Notes under the pieces: model-generated
Databases searched by the model: none
What the model was told of the DNA's origin: nothing
What the model saw: the letters and a program-made list of their open reading frames with translations, nothing else
NCBI RefSeq assembly: GCF_001270265.1
Contig: NZ_LGAP01000003.1
Span: 186,001-250,000 of the forward strand
Direction: 5' to 3'
DNA length: 64,000 bases
Origin: Ensifer adhaerens
GTDB lineage: Bacteria; Pseudomonadota; Alphaproteobacteria; Rhizobiales; Rhizobiaceae
Translations under genes and position numbers: made by a program
In this document: positions 34,243 through 43,310 of the stretch, in pieces
How the letters are laid out: each line of letters opens with the position of its first letter
How positions within the stretch are numbered: position 1 is the stretch's first letter

Positions 34243-35697
34243 TCACCAGGGCAGGGAAAACGTCTTGACGTTCGTGAAACTCTTCATCGCCTCGATCACG
34301 CCCTCCTTGTAGCCATTGCCCGAATCCTTGATGCCGCCAAAGGGGGACATTTCGATGCGATAACCGGGCACTTCCCAGATGTTCACCGTACCGACCCTGA
34401 GGCCGGCGATGTATTTCTGCATGCGGCGGAAGTCGTTGGTGCAGACCCCGGACGACAGACCGAAGGCGGTCGAGTTGGAGAGCGCAATCAGGGCATCGTC
34501 ATCGTCGGGCGCCCGCACGATCGGGATGATCGGCGCGAAGGTTTCCTCCATCACCAGTTCGCTCGAATGCGGCACGCGATCGACCACGATCGGCGGCAGC
34601 AAGGCGCCGCGGCGGCCCGGATCGTAGAGGATATCCGCCCCCTGCTCGGCTGCCTGATGCACCCGACGCTCAAACGTCTCGGCGGCACGGGCATGGACGA
34701 CCGTGCCCAGTTCCGTCGCACGATCCATCGGATCGCCGAAGCGGAGCTTCTTGGCCCGTTCCAGAACGAGCGGCACGAAACGATCGGCCACGCTCTCCTG
34801 GCACAGAATGCGCTTGACCGCCGTGCAGCGCTGGCCCGAGTTCTTCGTTGCGCCTGCGACCGCGAGGTCGGCCGCCTTTGCCAGGTCGTCGTCCGACAGG
34901 TCGTTGAGGATGATCAGCGGATCGTTGCCGCCGAGTTCGAGGATCTGGCGCTTGTAGTGCGCGTTCGCGGCGATCAGCTTGCCCACCGGCACGCTGCCGG
35001 TAAAGGTGATAAGGTCGAAGTTCGGGTTGGTCATCATTTCCATCCCGATATCCGCCGGCCAGCCGGTCACCACCGACAGCATTTCCGGCGGCAATCCCGC
35101 CTCATAGAGAATGTCGGCGAAGATGAGCGCCGTCATCGGCGTCAACTCCGTCGGCTTCAGCACCACGCAGTTGTTGGTCGCAATCGCCGGCGCCACCTTG
35201 TGCGCCACCATATTGAGCGGGTGGTTGAAGGGCGTGATCGCAGAGATGGCGGTCAGCGGCTCGCGCATCGTGAAGATCTTGCGTGCCTTGCCGTGCGGGG
35301 TGAGGTCGCAGGAGAAGATCTCGCCGTCATCGCGAATGCACATCTGGCCCGACAGCGTCAGCACATCGAAGGCGCGGCCGACTTCGTAGAGTGAGTCCTG
35401 CTTCGATATGCCGAGCTCCAGCGTGATGATATCGGAGATCTCCTCCTTGCGGGCGACCAGCATGTCGGCCGCCTTCAGCAGGATGCGTTGGCGCTCGTAT
35501 CGCGTCAGCTTCGGCTGATAGGCCGCCGCAATCTCGAAGGCCTTGCGGGCGTGCTCGGCGTTGCCGGCCGGAACGGTACCGATGACGGCATCGTTCCAGG
35601 GATAGTGCACCTCGATCACCCCCTCGGCATCGACCTTCTTGCCGACAATGCGCATGGGCTCGTGGCGTAGAGCGAATGTCGTTTCCACCTTGGTCAT
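34243..35697 (-). CDS. phnY: Phosphonoacetaldehyde dehydrogenase
   Basis: Oxidises phosphonoacetaldehyde to phosphonoacetate with NAD, the middle step of the PhnW-PhnY-PhnA route. The ATG at 35697 ([19 protein letters not shown]) with a GGAG site gives 484 residues; longer upstream frame is a shadow of phnA. ALDH motifs are [40 protein letters not shown] (catalytic glutamate) and GQRCTAVKR (catalytic cysteine). The name rests on its position between the hydrolase and the operon end in the same order as the characterised rhizobial phnWAY cluster; sequence alone would only say ALDH of the PhnY/lactaldehyde type. Confidence 0.9.
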   Translation of the reverse strand: MTKVETTFALRHEPMRIVGKKVDAEGVIEVHYPWNDAVIGTVPAGNAEHARKAFEIAAAYQPKLTRYERQRILLKAADMLVARKEEISDIITLELGISKQDSLYEVGRAFDVLTLSGQMCIRDDGEIFSCDLTPHGKARKIFTMREPLTAISAITPFNHPLNMVAHKVAPAIATNNCVVLKPTELTPMTALIFADILYEAGLPPEMLSVVTGWPADIGMEMMTNPNFDLITFTGSVPVGKLIAANAHYKRQILELGGNDPLIILNDLSDDDLAKAADLAVAGATKNSGQRCTAVKRILCQESVADRFVPLVLERAKKLRFGDPMDRATELGTVVHARAAETFERRVHQAAEQGADILYDPGRRGALLPPIVVDRVPHSSELVMEETFAPIIPIVRAPDDDDALIALSNSTAFGLSSGVCTNDFRRMQKYIAGLRVGTVNIWEVPGYRIEMSPFGGIKDSGNGYKEGVIEAMKSFTNVKTFSLPW

Positions 35698-35707
35698 CGT
35701 CCGCTCC

Positions 35708-36976
35708 TTAATTTGCCGGCTGTGCCGCTGCGACCAGCGCATAGTAGAAGGCGTCGAAGTTGCGCAGGGAGGCAGCGGAGGTAAGCTCGGGCAGCTTGCG
35801 GTTCGAAATGAAAGGCACCTCCTGCTCGGTGAGGCCACCATGCGAGCGCAGCGGCTCGTTCAGCGCGGCAAGATCGTGGCGATGCTCGCTGGTGCCGAGT
35901 GTCTTGTTCTCCGAGGAGATGATGACGATATCGCCGATGCGGTCATCCGGCAGTTCGAAACGAATGCAGGCCTCGGGTCGCGAAAGAACGACGTCGATGC
36001 CGTCGATCGCTGCCAGCCGCTCGATGATCTCTTCCTTGTCGGCACGCTCGGGTAGGTAAGCAGTTGCGAACGAACCGAGCGCACCGTGATGCACGACGTA
36101 GGGGTCCGTAATCGGCAGGATGACGCGCGCGGCATCCTTGCCGAGCCATTCGTCGAGCACGTCCTGCACGTAGATGACATCGGGCGAACCGTCCGCCTTG
36201 TGCTTCGGCTTCATGCCGTGATCGGCCGTCACGATGATCGCAGCGCCAAGCGCGTCGAGTTCGGTCAGGTACTTGTCGAACATCTCGTAGAAGGCGTTCG
36301 CCTGGGGAACGCCCGGGGCATATTTGTGCTGCACGTAATCGGTCGTCGTCAGGTACATGACGTCAGGAGCGAACTCCTTCAGCAGTTTCACGCCGGCGGC
36401 AAAGACGAATTCCGAAAGCTCCGCCGAATAGACCTCCGGCACCGGGCGGCCAAGCCAGGCCGAAGCGTTCTCGATACCGTGTTCCGCCTTGGTCGACTTA
36501 TCGGCCTTTTCGGATGAGAAGCAGACCGCCCTGCCCTCGTCGAACTTCAGGCCGTGACCAAGCAGCGCACGCAGCTTGTCCTTGGCGGTGACGACCACGA
36601 CCTTTGCGCCGGCATCGTAGAAGGCCTTGAAGATGGTCGGCGCGCGCAGGAAGCGCGGGTCGTTCATCATCACTTCGTTGCCAGTCTGCGGTTCGTAAAG
36701 GTAGTTGCCGCAGATACCGTGAATGGCGGGCGGACGGCCGGGCGCGGTGGGAAGGTTGTTGGGGGTTGTGAAGCTCGGGGTGACGCTGAGCGCCGTACGC
36801 CCCGTGCCCGTCTGGCGAATGCGCGCAAGCGTCGGCATCAGCCCGGCCTTGATGGCCTCGTCGAGATAGGCAGGCTCGCAGCCGTCGAGGCAGATGGCGA
36901 TGGCCGGGACGTTCGGCCAGGGATATGTGCGCCGGTTGGCGGTGACGGCGACGTTGATCTTGGACATCTGGTTCAT
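35708..36976 (-). CDS. phnA: Phosphonoacetate hydrolase
   Basis: Cleaves the C-P bond of phosphonoacetate to give acetate and phosphate. It is a two-metal enzyme of the alkaline phosphatase superfamily, 422 residues from the ATG at 36976 ([20 protein letters not shown]). Metal and catalytic residues can be picked out: AICLDGCEP (metal aspartate), [12 protein letters not shown] (nucleophilic threonine), [12 protein letters not shown] (Asp and His), [13 protein letters not shown] (Asp-His pair) and VVHHGALGS. The phnW stop lies 22 bases upstream, and phnY follows after ten bases, so the three are one operon. Confidence 0.93.
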   Translation of the reverse strand: MNQMSKINVAVTANRRTYPWPNVPAIAICLDGCEPAYLDEAIKAGLMPTLARIRQTGTGRTALSVTPSFTTPNNLPTAPGRPPAIHGICGNYLYEPQTGNEVMMNDPRFLRAPTIFKAFYDAGAKVVVVTAKDKLRALLGHGLKFDEGRAVCFSSEKADKSTKAEHGIENASAWLGRPVPEVYSAELSEFVFAAGVKLLKEFAPDVMYLTTTDYVQHKYAPGVPQANAFYEMFDKYLTELDALGAAIIVTADHGMKPKHKADGSPDVIYVQDVLDEWLGKDAARVILPITDPYVVHHGALGSFATAYLPERADKEEIIERLAAIDGIDVVLSRPEACIRFELPDDRIGDIVIISSENKTLGTSEHRHDLAALNEPLRSHGGLTEQEVPFISNRKLPELTSAASLRNFDAFYYALVAAAQPAN

Positions 36977-36998
36977 CGGGAAAATCCTATCGTTCGGT

Positions 36999-38201
36999 TC
37001 AAGCGGCGAGACGGCTGCGTTCGGCAAGGGCGATCTCCGGAGGGGCGGCACTGGCGACCCCCATTTCGGTCAAAGAACTGCGCGCGGCTTCGACCACCCG
37101 GCGCATCACATGTTCATCCATGCGGCCGATGCAGCCGACGCGGAACGAGTCGACGACCGTCAGCTTGCCGGGGTAGATGATGAAACCCTTCTCCTTCATC
37201 AACTCGTAGAAGCGGTCGAAGGCGAAAGCCGGATCGGCGGGACTGAAGAAGGTGACGATGATTGGCGACAGCCAGCGGTCGGCAAGCAGCGTCTCGAAGC
37301 CTGCCTCGCGCATGCCGGCGACCATGACGTCGCGGTTGCGAGCATACCGCCCCCCGCGAGCAGCGACGCCGCCTTCCTCACGATGCAGGCGAAGCGCCTC
37401 CAGGAACGCGGCGACAACATGGGTCGGCGGCGTGAACCGCCACTGGCCGGTCTTGTTCATGTAGTCCCACTGTGCGTGCACATCGAGGCTGAGCGAATGG
37501 CTGCGGCCCTTGGCGGCCTCCAGTTCGCTTCTGCGGGCGATGACGAAGCCGAAGCCAGGCACGCCTTCGATGCATTTGTTGGCCGAGGAAACGATCGCCT
37601 CGTAACGGAAGTCGGCAATCCCGGCCGGAACGGCGCCGAAGGCACTCATCGAGTCGACCAGCAGCTTGCGACCGCTGTTATAGACGACCTCCGAGATTTC
37701 CTTGAGCGGATTGAGGATGCCGGAACTGGTCTCGCAGTGAACGACGACGACATGGGTAATGGCCGGATCCGCATTGAGCGCGGCGGCGACCTCGGGGCCG
37801 CGCGGCGGCATGTAATCGCCCTTGTCGATCGACACGTGGTCGCGTCCGAGATAGGCGAGCGTCTGGGCGATACGCTTGCCATAGGCGCCGTTGATCAGCA
37901 CCAGCACCTTGCCGTCGCGGGGAACGAAGCTGCCGAGCATCGCCTCGACCGAGAACGAACCGCTGCCCTGTATCGGGACGCAATCGAACTCGCCCTTCGC
38001 ATCGCCGGCAATGTCGAGAAGCTGGCGACGCAGTTCCGCCGTCATCGCGCGGAAATCACCATCCCACGACCCCCAGTCCCGGAGCATCGCCTCCTTGACT
38101 TCGTAGGCCGTCGTCAGCGGACCGGGCGTCAGCAGATAGGGCTCGCCGAGTCTCGGCGTTTCCAGCTGTGCGATGGTTCTGTCAGAAGCGGTATTTGGCA
38201 T
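36999..38201 (-). CDS. phnW: 2-aminoethylphosphonate-pyruvate transaminase
   Basis: Transfers the amino group of 2-aminoethylphosphonate to pyruvate, giving phosphonoacetaldehyde and alanine. It is a class V aminotransferase with pyridoxal phosphate, 400 residues, starting at the ATG at 38201 with a GAGG site. The N-terminus LLTPGPLTTAYEVKEAML and the DWGSWDGDF segment are typical of PhnW. The lysine that binds the cofactor is in SSANKCIEGVPGFGF; QGSGSFSVEAMLGS binds the cofactor phosphate. First gene of the operon; a promoter-proximal palindrome sits at 38279-38290. Confidence 0.95.
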   Translation of the reverse strand: MPNTASDRTIAQLETPRLGEPYLLTPGPLTTAYEVKEAMLRDWGSWDGDFRAMTAELRRQLLDIAGDAKGEFDCVPIQGSGSFSVEAMLGSFVPRDGKVLVLINGAYGKRIAQTLAYLGRDHVSIDKGDYMPPRGPEVAAALNADPAITHVVVVHCETSSGILNPLKEISEVVYNSGRKLLVDSMSAFGAVPAGIADFRYEAIVSSANKCIEGVPGFGFVIARRSELEAAKGRSHSLSLDVHAQWDYMNKTGQWRFTPPTHVVAAFLEALRLHREEGGVAARGGRYARNRDVMVAGMREAGFETLLADRWLSPIIVTFFSPADPAFAFDRFYELMKEKGFIIYPGKLTVVDSFRVGCIGRMDEHVMRRVVEAARSSLTEMGVASAAPPEIALAERSRLAA

Positions 38202-38260
38202 TGTCCGTCCTCACGTTGGCGTCTCCGGGACTGAGAATGCGGCGGGCAGACATATATGTA

Positions 38261-38290
38261 AAATCGTTCTTTTGTATAAATCTATAGATT
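38261..38290. promoter_or_regulatory. Candidate LysR-type site upstream of phnW
   Basis: AAATCGTTC (38261-38269) is followed by the perfect 12-base palindrome AATCTATAGATT (38279-38290), 60-90 bases upstream of the phnW ATG. The same nonamer, followed by an imperfect ATCGATAGAAT, sits before the LysR gene at 40021. It is a likely operator for the phosphonate LysR regulator. Confidence 0.5.
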
Positions 38291-38302
38291 CCACTTATGC
38301 AA

Positions 38303-39961
38303 CTAGGCCGCCGGAACGAGACGGCTTTCGAGCAGATCTCCGGTCTCGCGAAGACGGGGATAGGCCATCGTCGTGACCAGCGAATTGAGTTCCTTCAGCG
38401 CACGGACGATCTCCAGGTGCATGTCGCTCGAGTGAATACTGGCGACAACTCCCTGCCTGAGCCGCTCGAGATGGCTTTGACTGCTTTCCTGCACCAGCCG
38501 GCGCACGTGTTCCTTCTGGCGGACCATCTCGCGGGCAATCACCGGTTCGGGCGAAACGAGCAGGTTGGCGGCAAGTTTCACGTTCGAAAACACCGCGGCG
38601 TGCAACGCCATCAGTTCGTGCCAGCCTGCAGTCGAAAAGGCGCCGGCGCCTTCCAGCCGCTCCTCCGCCATGCGCAACAGGCTCTTCGACACGACGTCAC
38701 CGGCATATTCCAGATGAATGGCCGCCTCGGTGAGTTCGATGCCGCGCCGGGATTGCTCCTCCGTCAGCACGCCTCGATTGACTGCAGCGATAAAAAGCTT
38801 GATCTCGCTATGGGCGCGATGGATGTCCTCATCGACGCGGCGCAGCGCATTGACCGTCTCGGGCGTCGGCGACGCGATCACCCCCATGACCGGTTCGAGC
38901 ATGCGCATGATCATGTTGCCCATATGCAAGACTTCGCGTGCGGCCGCCGCCAATGCCTGCGCCGGCTTGTCGATCAGAGACCGGTCGAGCGCACTCGCAT
39001 GCGCTGCAAGACCGGCTTCTTTTCCCCCGGCGTTTTCGGGCGTGAGAAGGCGAACGAAGCGCGCCATCAGACCACACGATACGAGGCCCAGGAGCACCAG
39101 CGCGGCATTGAAGAGCACATGCAGATTGACGAGCTTGGCAGCGACCGTCTCGCCAGGCAGCCACGCAAAAGAGACCTGCATGGAAAACAGCGCGAAGACG
39201 GCGGCACTGAACAGCGCGCGGAAGAAGAGATTGCCAAGCGGCAGCCGCCTGCCCTCTATCTTCAGGCCGCGGGTCAGCCACAGGGCGATCAGTCCGCCGC
39301 CAAGATTGACACCAAGGATGAGGGGAATGCCGACGTCGAGCGGCAGCAGACCTTTTGCAGCAAGGGTCAGGATCAAAAGGATAGCCGCGACGCTGGAATG
39401 CAGCCCCCAGGTGAAGACGGCAGCGACGATCATCACCGTTAGAGGGTCCTTGCCGAGCATGTCTATTGCTGCGGGCAGCAGCGGGCTTTGACCAAGCGGC
39501 AATGTCGCATGGCCGATCATCTGGAGCGACAGAAGCAGCAGTCCGATCCCGAGCACCGCACGTCCCGCTTCGACCGGCTTGCGAGATCGCGCCTTGAGAT
39601 GCAGGAGACCGCCTCCGGCAATCAATAGTGGCGCCAGCCAGTGCAGGTCGAAACTCAGGATCTTGACGACCAGCGCCGAACCCAGGTCCGCGCCGAGAAG
39701 GACCGCCAGACCGACATCAAGGCTCAACGCTCCGCTTACGGCAAAGCCCGCGGCGAGTATGGCGACCGCCGTCGAACTCTGCAGGGCAATCGCGATCAGA
39801 CAGCCATAGGCCGCTGCGCGCGGTCTGCCGCCCGCACCGCCGACGGCACGCGTAACCACATCGCCGCAGGCAGCTTCGACACCCTTCTTGACGAGGCTGA
39901 CGGCGTAAAGCAGCAGGACTGTTGCAGCGGCGAGTTCGAGGGCGACGGCCGAAAGGTTCAT
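38303..39961 (-). CDS. Na/Pi cotransporter family protein with PhoU-like C-terminal domain (NptA/YjbB type)
   Basis: An inner-membrane sodium-phosphate transporter of 552 residues. Residues 1-310 hold two inverted Na_Pi_cotrans repeats: LIAIALQSSTAVAILAAGFA carries the QSSTA motif, and the second repeat has WGLHSSVAAILLIL with a histidine where glutamine is common. Residues 340-545 are helical and PhoU-like (LHMGNMIMRMLEPVMG, AAIHLEYAGDVVSKSLLRM). The E. coli relative YjbB exports excess phosphate. Upstream of phnW on the same strand (101-base gap) and divergent from the LysR gene, it fits control of phosphate released by PhnA, though import cannot be excluded. Confidence 0.85.
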   Translation of the reverse strand: MNLSAVALELAAATVLLLYAVSLVKKGVEAACGDVVTRAVGGAGGRPRAAAYGCLIAIALQSSTAVAILAAGFAVSGALSLDVGLAVLLGADLGSALVVKILSFDLHWLAPLLIAGGGLLHLKARSRKPVEAGRAVLGIGLLLLSLQMIGHATLPLGQSPLLPAAIDMLGKDPLTVMIVAAVFTWGLHSSVAAILLILTLAAKGLLPLDVGIPLILGVNLGGGLIALWLTRGLKIEGRRLPLGNLFFRALFSAAVFALFSMQVSFAWLPGETVAAKLVNLHVLFNAALVLLGLVSCGLMARFVRLLTPENAGGKEAGLAAHASALDRSLIDKPAQALAAAAREVLHMGNMIMRMLEPVMGVIASPTPETVNALRRVDEDIHRAHSEIKLFIAAVNRGVLTEEQSRRGIELTEAAIHLEYAGDVVSKSLLRMAEERLEGAGAFSTAGWHELMALHAAVFSNVKLAANLLVSPEPVIAREMVRQKEHVRRLVQESSQSHLERLRQGVVASIHSSDMHLEIVRALKELNSLVTTMAYPRLRETGDLLESRLVPAA

Positions 39962-40020
39962 AGGCGCGCTCCGGAAAGGTTTGGGCTCCCGAAACTATCT
40001 TTTGCCCCTTTACATAAATC

Positions 40021-40055
40021 AAATCGTTCGTTCTGATGGTTCCATCGATAGAATT
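40021..40055. promoter_or_regulatory. Candidate LysR-type site in the cotransporter/LysR divergent promoter
   Basis: AAATCGTTC (40021-40029) matches the element upstream of phnW and is followed by CATCGATAGAAT (40043-40054). It lies 20-54 bases before the LysR start, a usual autoregulatory position, and also upstream of the cotransporter gene on the other strand. Confidence 0.45.
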
Positions 40056-40074
40056 TATCTGTGGGGATGTTACC

Positions 40075-40995
40075 GTGCGCTATGTCCAGCTCCGTGCCTT
40101 TCACAATGTGGCCATCCACGGCGGGTTCTCGCGGGCCGCCGAAGCCCTGTTTCTGACGCAGCCCGCTGTCTCCGACCAGGTACGCAAACTGGAGGAGGAA
40201 TATGACGTCCTGCTCTTCAATCGGAACAAGAAGCAGGTCACGCTCACCCAGTCCGGCCAACAGCTTCTGGAAGTCACCCGGCGCATGTTCGATGTCGAGC
40301 AGCAGGCACTCGATCTTCTCTCGGAATCGCGCGCATTAAGGGCCGGAAAGCTTAGGATCGTCGCGGACGCTGCGCACCATCTGCTGCACATTCTGGCCGC
40401 GTTCCGACGGACCTACCCGACGGTGCAGGTGTCGATCGACGCAGGCAACACGGAGACGGTCATCACCAGCCTGCACGCCTATGAGGCGGATATCGGAGTT
40501 CTCGGTGAAATCCCGCAGGTGGGCGACTTCGACGTTCTGAAGCTCAATTCCACACCGATCGTCGCTTTCACAAGCCGCGACTATCCCCTGGCGACGTGTC
40601 AGAGCGTCACCTTCGCCGAGCTTGCAAAACATCCGCTCGTCATGCGCGAGCGAGGCTCCAAAACCCGCCAGAAGCTCGAGGCGATGGCCGAACAGTGTGG
40701 CGTCACGCTGACGCCGCTCATCGAGGCCGAGGGCCGCGAGGCCGTTCGCGAGATCGTCGCTGCCGGCGGCGGCGTCGGTTTCGTCTCCTCCGCGGAGTTC
40801 GGCCAGGACACCCGCCTCGTGCCGATCAAGATCGATGCCCCGGAAATGCTGATGGACGAGGCGCTCATCTGCCTGCGCGAACGCAGCAATGGGAAACTCG
40901 TCCATGCATTCTACGACATAGCGCGCAAACTCACGCAAAGCGCGGCCGGTGATGTCAAGCCTACGGGAGAAGCAGCCCCTCCGGACGTATGGTAA
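40075..40995 (+). CDS. LysR family regulator of 2-aminoethylphosphonate catabolism
   Basis: A LysR-type activator of 306 residues from the GTG at 40075 (read as MRYVQLRAFHNVAIHGGFSR), which has GGGGAT upstream; the ATG at 40036 would add 13 residues before the winged helix and is less likely. The helix-turn-helix is FSRAAEALFLTQPAVSDQVR. The start RYVQLRAFHNVA and following sequence agree with the LysR members always found beside phnW genes. It is divergent from the cotransporter-phnWAY strand. Expected inducer is 2-aminoethylphosphonate or a pathway intermediate; this is inferred. Confidence 0.85.
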   Translation: MRYVQLRAFHNVAIHGGFSRAAEALFLTQPAVSDQVRKLEEEYDVLLFNRNKKQVTLTQSGQQLLEVTRRMFDVEQQALDLLSESRALRAGKLRIVADAAHHLLHILAAFRRTYPTVQVSIDAGNTETVITSLHAYEADIGVLGEIPQVGDFDVLKLNSTPIVAFTSRDYPLATCQSVTFAELAKHPLVMRERGSKTRQKLEAMAEQCGVTLTPLIEAEGREAVREIVAAGGGVGFVSSAEFGQDTRLVPIKIDAPEMLMDEALICLRERSNGKLVHAFYDIARKLTQSAAGDVKPTGEAAPPDVW

Positions 40996-41149
40996 ACTCT
41001 GAAGTCTGAAACTACGGGCTCTGGGACGCAAATCCCCAAAGCCCGCAAACCACTGCCGTTCGAAGCGTCCTTCGCACCCACGGCCTTAACACCGAATGCG
41101 AAATTGTGGCCTCCTGCGCGAGGGTTCAGATGCGTTCCCAACATTAAAC

Positions 41150-41189
41150 GTATCACCAATATTCTTGCATGCAGAATTAAATGTGATAC
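41150..41189. promoter_or_regulatory. Inverted repeat in front of the brnT/brnA locus
   Basis: GTATCAC (41150-41156) and GTGATAC (41183-41189) are perfect inverted 7-mers 26 bases apart; the second sits 10 bases before the brnT ATG and is followed by ATAAAATAT. BrnA antitoxins repress their own promoters, so it may be the operator. Confidence 0.4.
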
Positions 41190-41198
41190 ATAAAATAT

Positions 41199-41391
41199 AT
41201 GAAGATCACCTACAACAACCACAAGCGCCAGTCCAACATAGCCAAGCACGGCTATGACTTTGCCGATCTGGACGGCGAGTTCTTTCCAGCGCGACGGCGT
41301 TATCGCCGTTGTGTTCGCCCACCTTGGAACGGAAGGCATTTCCATCATCTCCATGCGTGACGCTAGCCGAAAGGAAAGGAACCTACTATGA
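41199..41391 (+). pseudogene. brnT: BrnT-type toxin gene, internally deleted and frameshifted
   Basis: The ATG at 41199 starts MKITYNNHKRQSNIAKHGYD FADLD, the typical BrnT N-terminus with its histidine-rich RNase core. After GEFFPARRR the frame turns to unrelated sequence and stops at 41358-41360. The normal C-terminus is present in another frame (VIAVVFAHLGTEGISIISMR, then DASRKERNLL) and ends at 41389-41391, overlapping the brnA start as an intact brnT would. About 25-30 residues between the halves are missing, including the central strands. The toxin should be inactive. Confidence 0.8.
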
Positions 41392-41714
41392 CCAACCAAC
41401 CCCGCAAGGTTCGCCGCCTCTCCGATAAAGAAGAGGTTGAAATCCAACGCAAGATAGCCAGTGACCCGGACGCGCCAGAGGCAACTGATGCGCAGTTATC
41501 TCAAGCAAGACCGTTTGCGGAAGCTTTCCCCGACCTAGCTGAGACCATCAAGAGGTCTAGAGGGCGCCCGGCCGTCGATAAACCTCGCCAACAGATATCC
41601 ATTCGGTTGGACCCCGACATAATCGAGCACTACAAGCGCAACTGCGGTAAGGGCTGGCAAAGTCGACTGAACGACGACCTTAGGAAGGTCGCGGGATTGA
41701 AGAAAGCTAGCTAA
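41388..41714 (+). CDS. brnA: BrnA-type antitoxin (ribbon-helix-helix)
   Basis: Antitoxin and DNA-binding autorepressor of the BrnTA type II toxin-antitoxin family, 108 residues and intact. The C-terminal part PRQQISIRLDPDIIEHYKRN is the ribbon-helix-helix strand and helix; the following CGKGWQSRLNDDLRKVAGLK is the second helix. The N-terminal MTNQPRKVRRLSDKEEVEIQ is the toxin-binding side. Its ATG overlaps the end of the broken toxin gene (ATGA). With the toxin dead it could now act only as an orphan repressor or protect against related toxins. Confidence 0.85.
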   Translation: MTNQPRKVRRLSDKEEVEIQRKIASDPDAPEATDAQLSQARPFAEAFPDLAETIKRSRGRPAVDKPRQQISIRLDPDIIEHYKRNCGKGWQSRLNDDLRKVAGLKKAS

Positions 41715-41715
41715 C

Positions 41716-41744
41716 CCCGCCCTCGGATTATCCGGGGACGGGGT
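41716..41744 (+). terminator. Hairpin after brnA
   Basis: CCCCGCCCTCGGA / TCCGGGGACGGGG forms an imperfect GC-rich stem directly after the brnA stop, with a bulge on each side. No T-run follows, so termination is probable rather than certain. Confidence 0.5.
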
Positions 41745-41907
41745 GTGAATGTCGTGATATCTATTCGGCCTGCGAGCGCGCCGCCGCGAATGGTAGTTCA
41801 CCGATTGTTGTCCCAAGTGTCGGACACTCGATGCCGTACTCTGAGTTTCCACCGGCTCGCCTTGGGCACATAGCCCTTCCGGCGGACAATTTCGCGAAGG
41901 AGCGCCA

Positions 41908-42162
41908 CTACCCGTCAACGGCGTGGTGCCAGCCCGCGTAAACGGAACCATAGAAGATAATGGCGGCAAAGGCCCAACCGATAAAGCCAAGCCATCTGTT
42001 CAAAGATGACGAGAACAGCGTATTGAGCACTACGAGGCCCACGTGCACGCTGGGCATAGCCGAGATTCCGCTACCGAGCCGCGCCTGGTCCGCTTCGTAA
42101 AGTTCAAGCAGGCAATTCGCGTATTCGCGGACGCGGTAGCTGTGGTCGAGCTCGTCCATCAC
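41908..42162 (-). pseudogene. PAP2 superfamily phosphatase fragment
   Basis: Eighty-four codons encode SGISAMPSVHVGLVVLNTLF and, after a hydrophobic helix, GSVYAGWHHAVDG. These are the second (SVH) and third (G-W-H-x3-D) motifs of membrane PAP2 phosphatases of the inositol-ceramide-synthase-like group. The first motif (K-x6-RP) is absent, and the frame stops right after the third, where a last membrane helix should follow. It is a piece of a gene caught between the broken toxin locus and truncated cysG. Confidence 0.6.
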
Positions 42163-42199
42163 GCTGGCAGATAGTGCTCATGCCCAATAGAGGAGAAAT

Positions 42200-43282
42200 T
42201 CAACGAGCCGATGTTTTCGACCGGACGGGTGAAACCGAGGTTGATCTGGCCGTTCTCCACTCACTGGCGGCTATTACGCCGGGAACGACATCGACCGGAA
42301 TGCCGTCCTCCTGCAACCGGGCGATCTCTTCACCGGCACATCCGGAAATCATCGCATCGCCGGATTTCAGCCGGACGACCCGTTTTCCGGCGCGCGCCAA
42401 CGACACCATCATGTCATTGATATCCTCCTGCCGGCAGCTCGTGCGGTCGCCGATGAGAAGGCGCTTGGCCTCGCGCCGGGCAAGCTCCAGGACCTCATCA
42501 GAGACCAAGTCGTCGAATATAATGACGTCAGCTGCCTGCATGGCCCGCACCGCCTTCAGCGTCAGATGCTCCGCCTCGCCGGGGCCGGCGCCGACGAGCG
42601 TGACGCGGCCGGTGTCAGTTCGGTTCGCCGCAAGGCGATCCATTTCCGTCACCAGCCGCGTCTCTACACCCTCCTCCGGTGTCTCTCGAAAGGCATGATC
42701 GACAAAGCGCTCCCAAAAAACGCGCCGCCCAAGACCGGGCTTCAGGCGTGCATTGACCTTGTCGCGGATCGCCTGCGCCAGCGACGCCCAATCCTTCAGA
42801 GCCGGTGGCAGCAGCGTCTCGATGCGGCGACGGATCGCCTGGGCCAGGATGGGAGCGGCGCCATCGGTCGATATGGACACGACGACAGGCGAGCGATTGA
42901 CGATGGAGCCGAACTGAAACTGGCAATAGGCCGGTTTGTCGATGACGTTGACCGGCACGCCGGCCTTTTTGGCCGCCTCGAAGAAGGCTTGGGCATCGCT
43001 CTCAGCCTCGCAGTCGGCGATCGCAAGCGCCGCGCCGATGATCGCTTCCTTTGTCCAGGCTTCGCGGTGATGGACGAACCTGCCGCCCGGGTGAGAGGAA
43101 CCGCCCTCGAGCAGGCGGGTGCACACCTCTCCGAGTTCCTCAAGCGGCGCATAGAGATGAACCTCCGCGCCGCAGGCCGCCAACAGTTCCGCCTTCCAGG
43201 CAGCGGCGTCGGAGCCACCGGCCACGACGACGCGGCGGCCGTCGAGCGCCCAGAACACGGGCAGCTTCGCCAGTGGCATCAT
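42200..43282 (-). CDS. cysG: Siroheme synthase, truncated in the uroporphyrinogen methyltransferase domain
   Basis: CysG makes siroheme for NirB. Starting at the ATG at 43282 (MMPLAKLPVFWALDGRRVVV) it has 360 residues; a start at 43339 overlapping narB by 29 bases is possible. The N-terminal dehydrogenase/chelatase module is complete (VVVAGGSDAAAWKAELLAAC, FQFGSIVNRSPVVVSIST). The SUMT domain begins normally (VTLVGAGPGEAEHLTLKAVR, DVIIFDDLVSDEVL) but ends after VDVVPGVIAAS with unrelated EWRTARSTS; about 150-200 residues are missing. The conserved GDP-hxFGRxGEE motif also reads GDAMISGCAGEE. The methyltransferase half is therefore probably dead. Confidence 0.88.
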   Translation of the reverse strand: MMPLAKLPVFWALDGRRVVVAGGSDAAAWKAELLAACGAEVHLYAPLEELGEVCTRLLEGGSSHPGGRFVHHREAWTKEAIIGAALAIADCEAESDAQAFFEAAKKAGVPVNVIDKPAYCQFQFGSIVNRSPVVVSISTDGAAPILAQAIRRRIETLLPPALKDWASLAQAIRDKVNARLKPGLGRRVFWERFVDHAFRETPEEGVETRLVTEMDRLAANRTDTGRVTLVGAGPGEAEHLTLKAVRAMQAADVIIFDDLVSDEVLELARREAKRLLIGDRTSCRQEDINDMMVSLARAGKRVVRLKSGDAMISGCAGEEIARLQEDGIPVDVVPGVIAASEWRTARSTSVSPVRSKTSAR

Positions 43283-43310
43283 GCGCGGCGGCTCCGCGCG
43301 TAGGCGCCTT

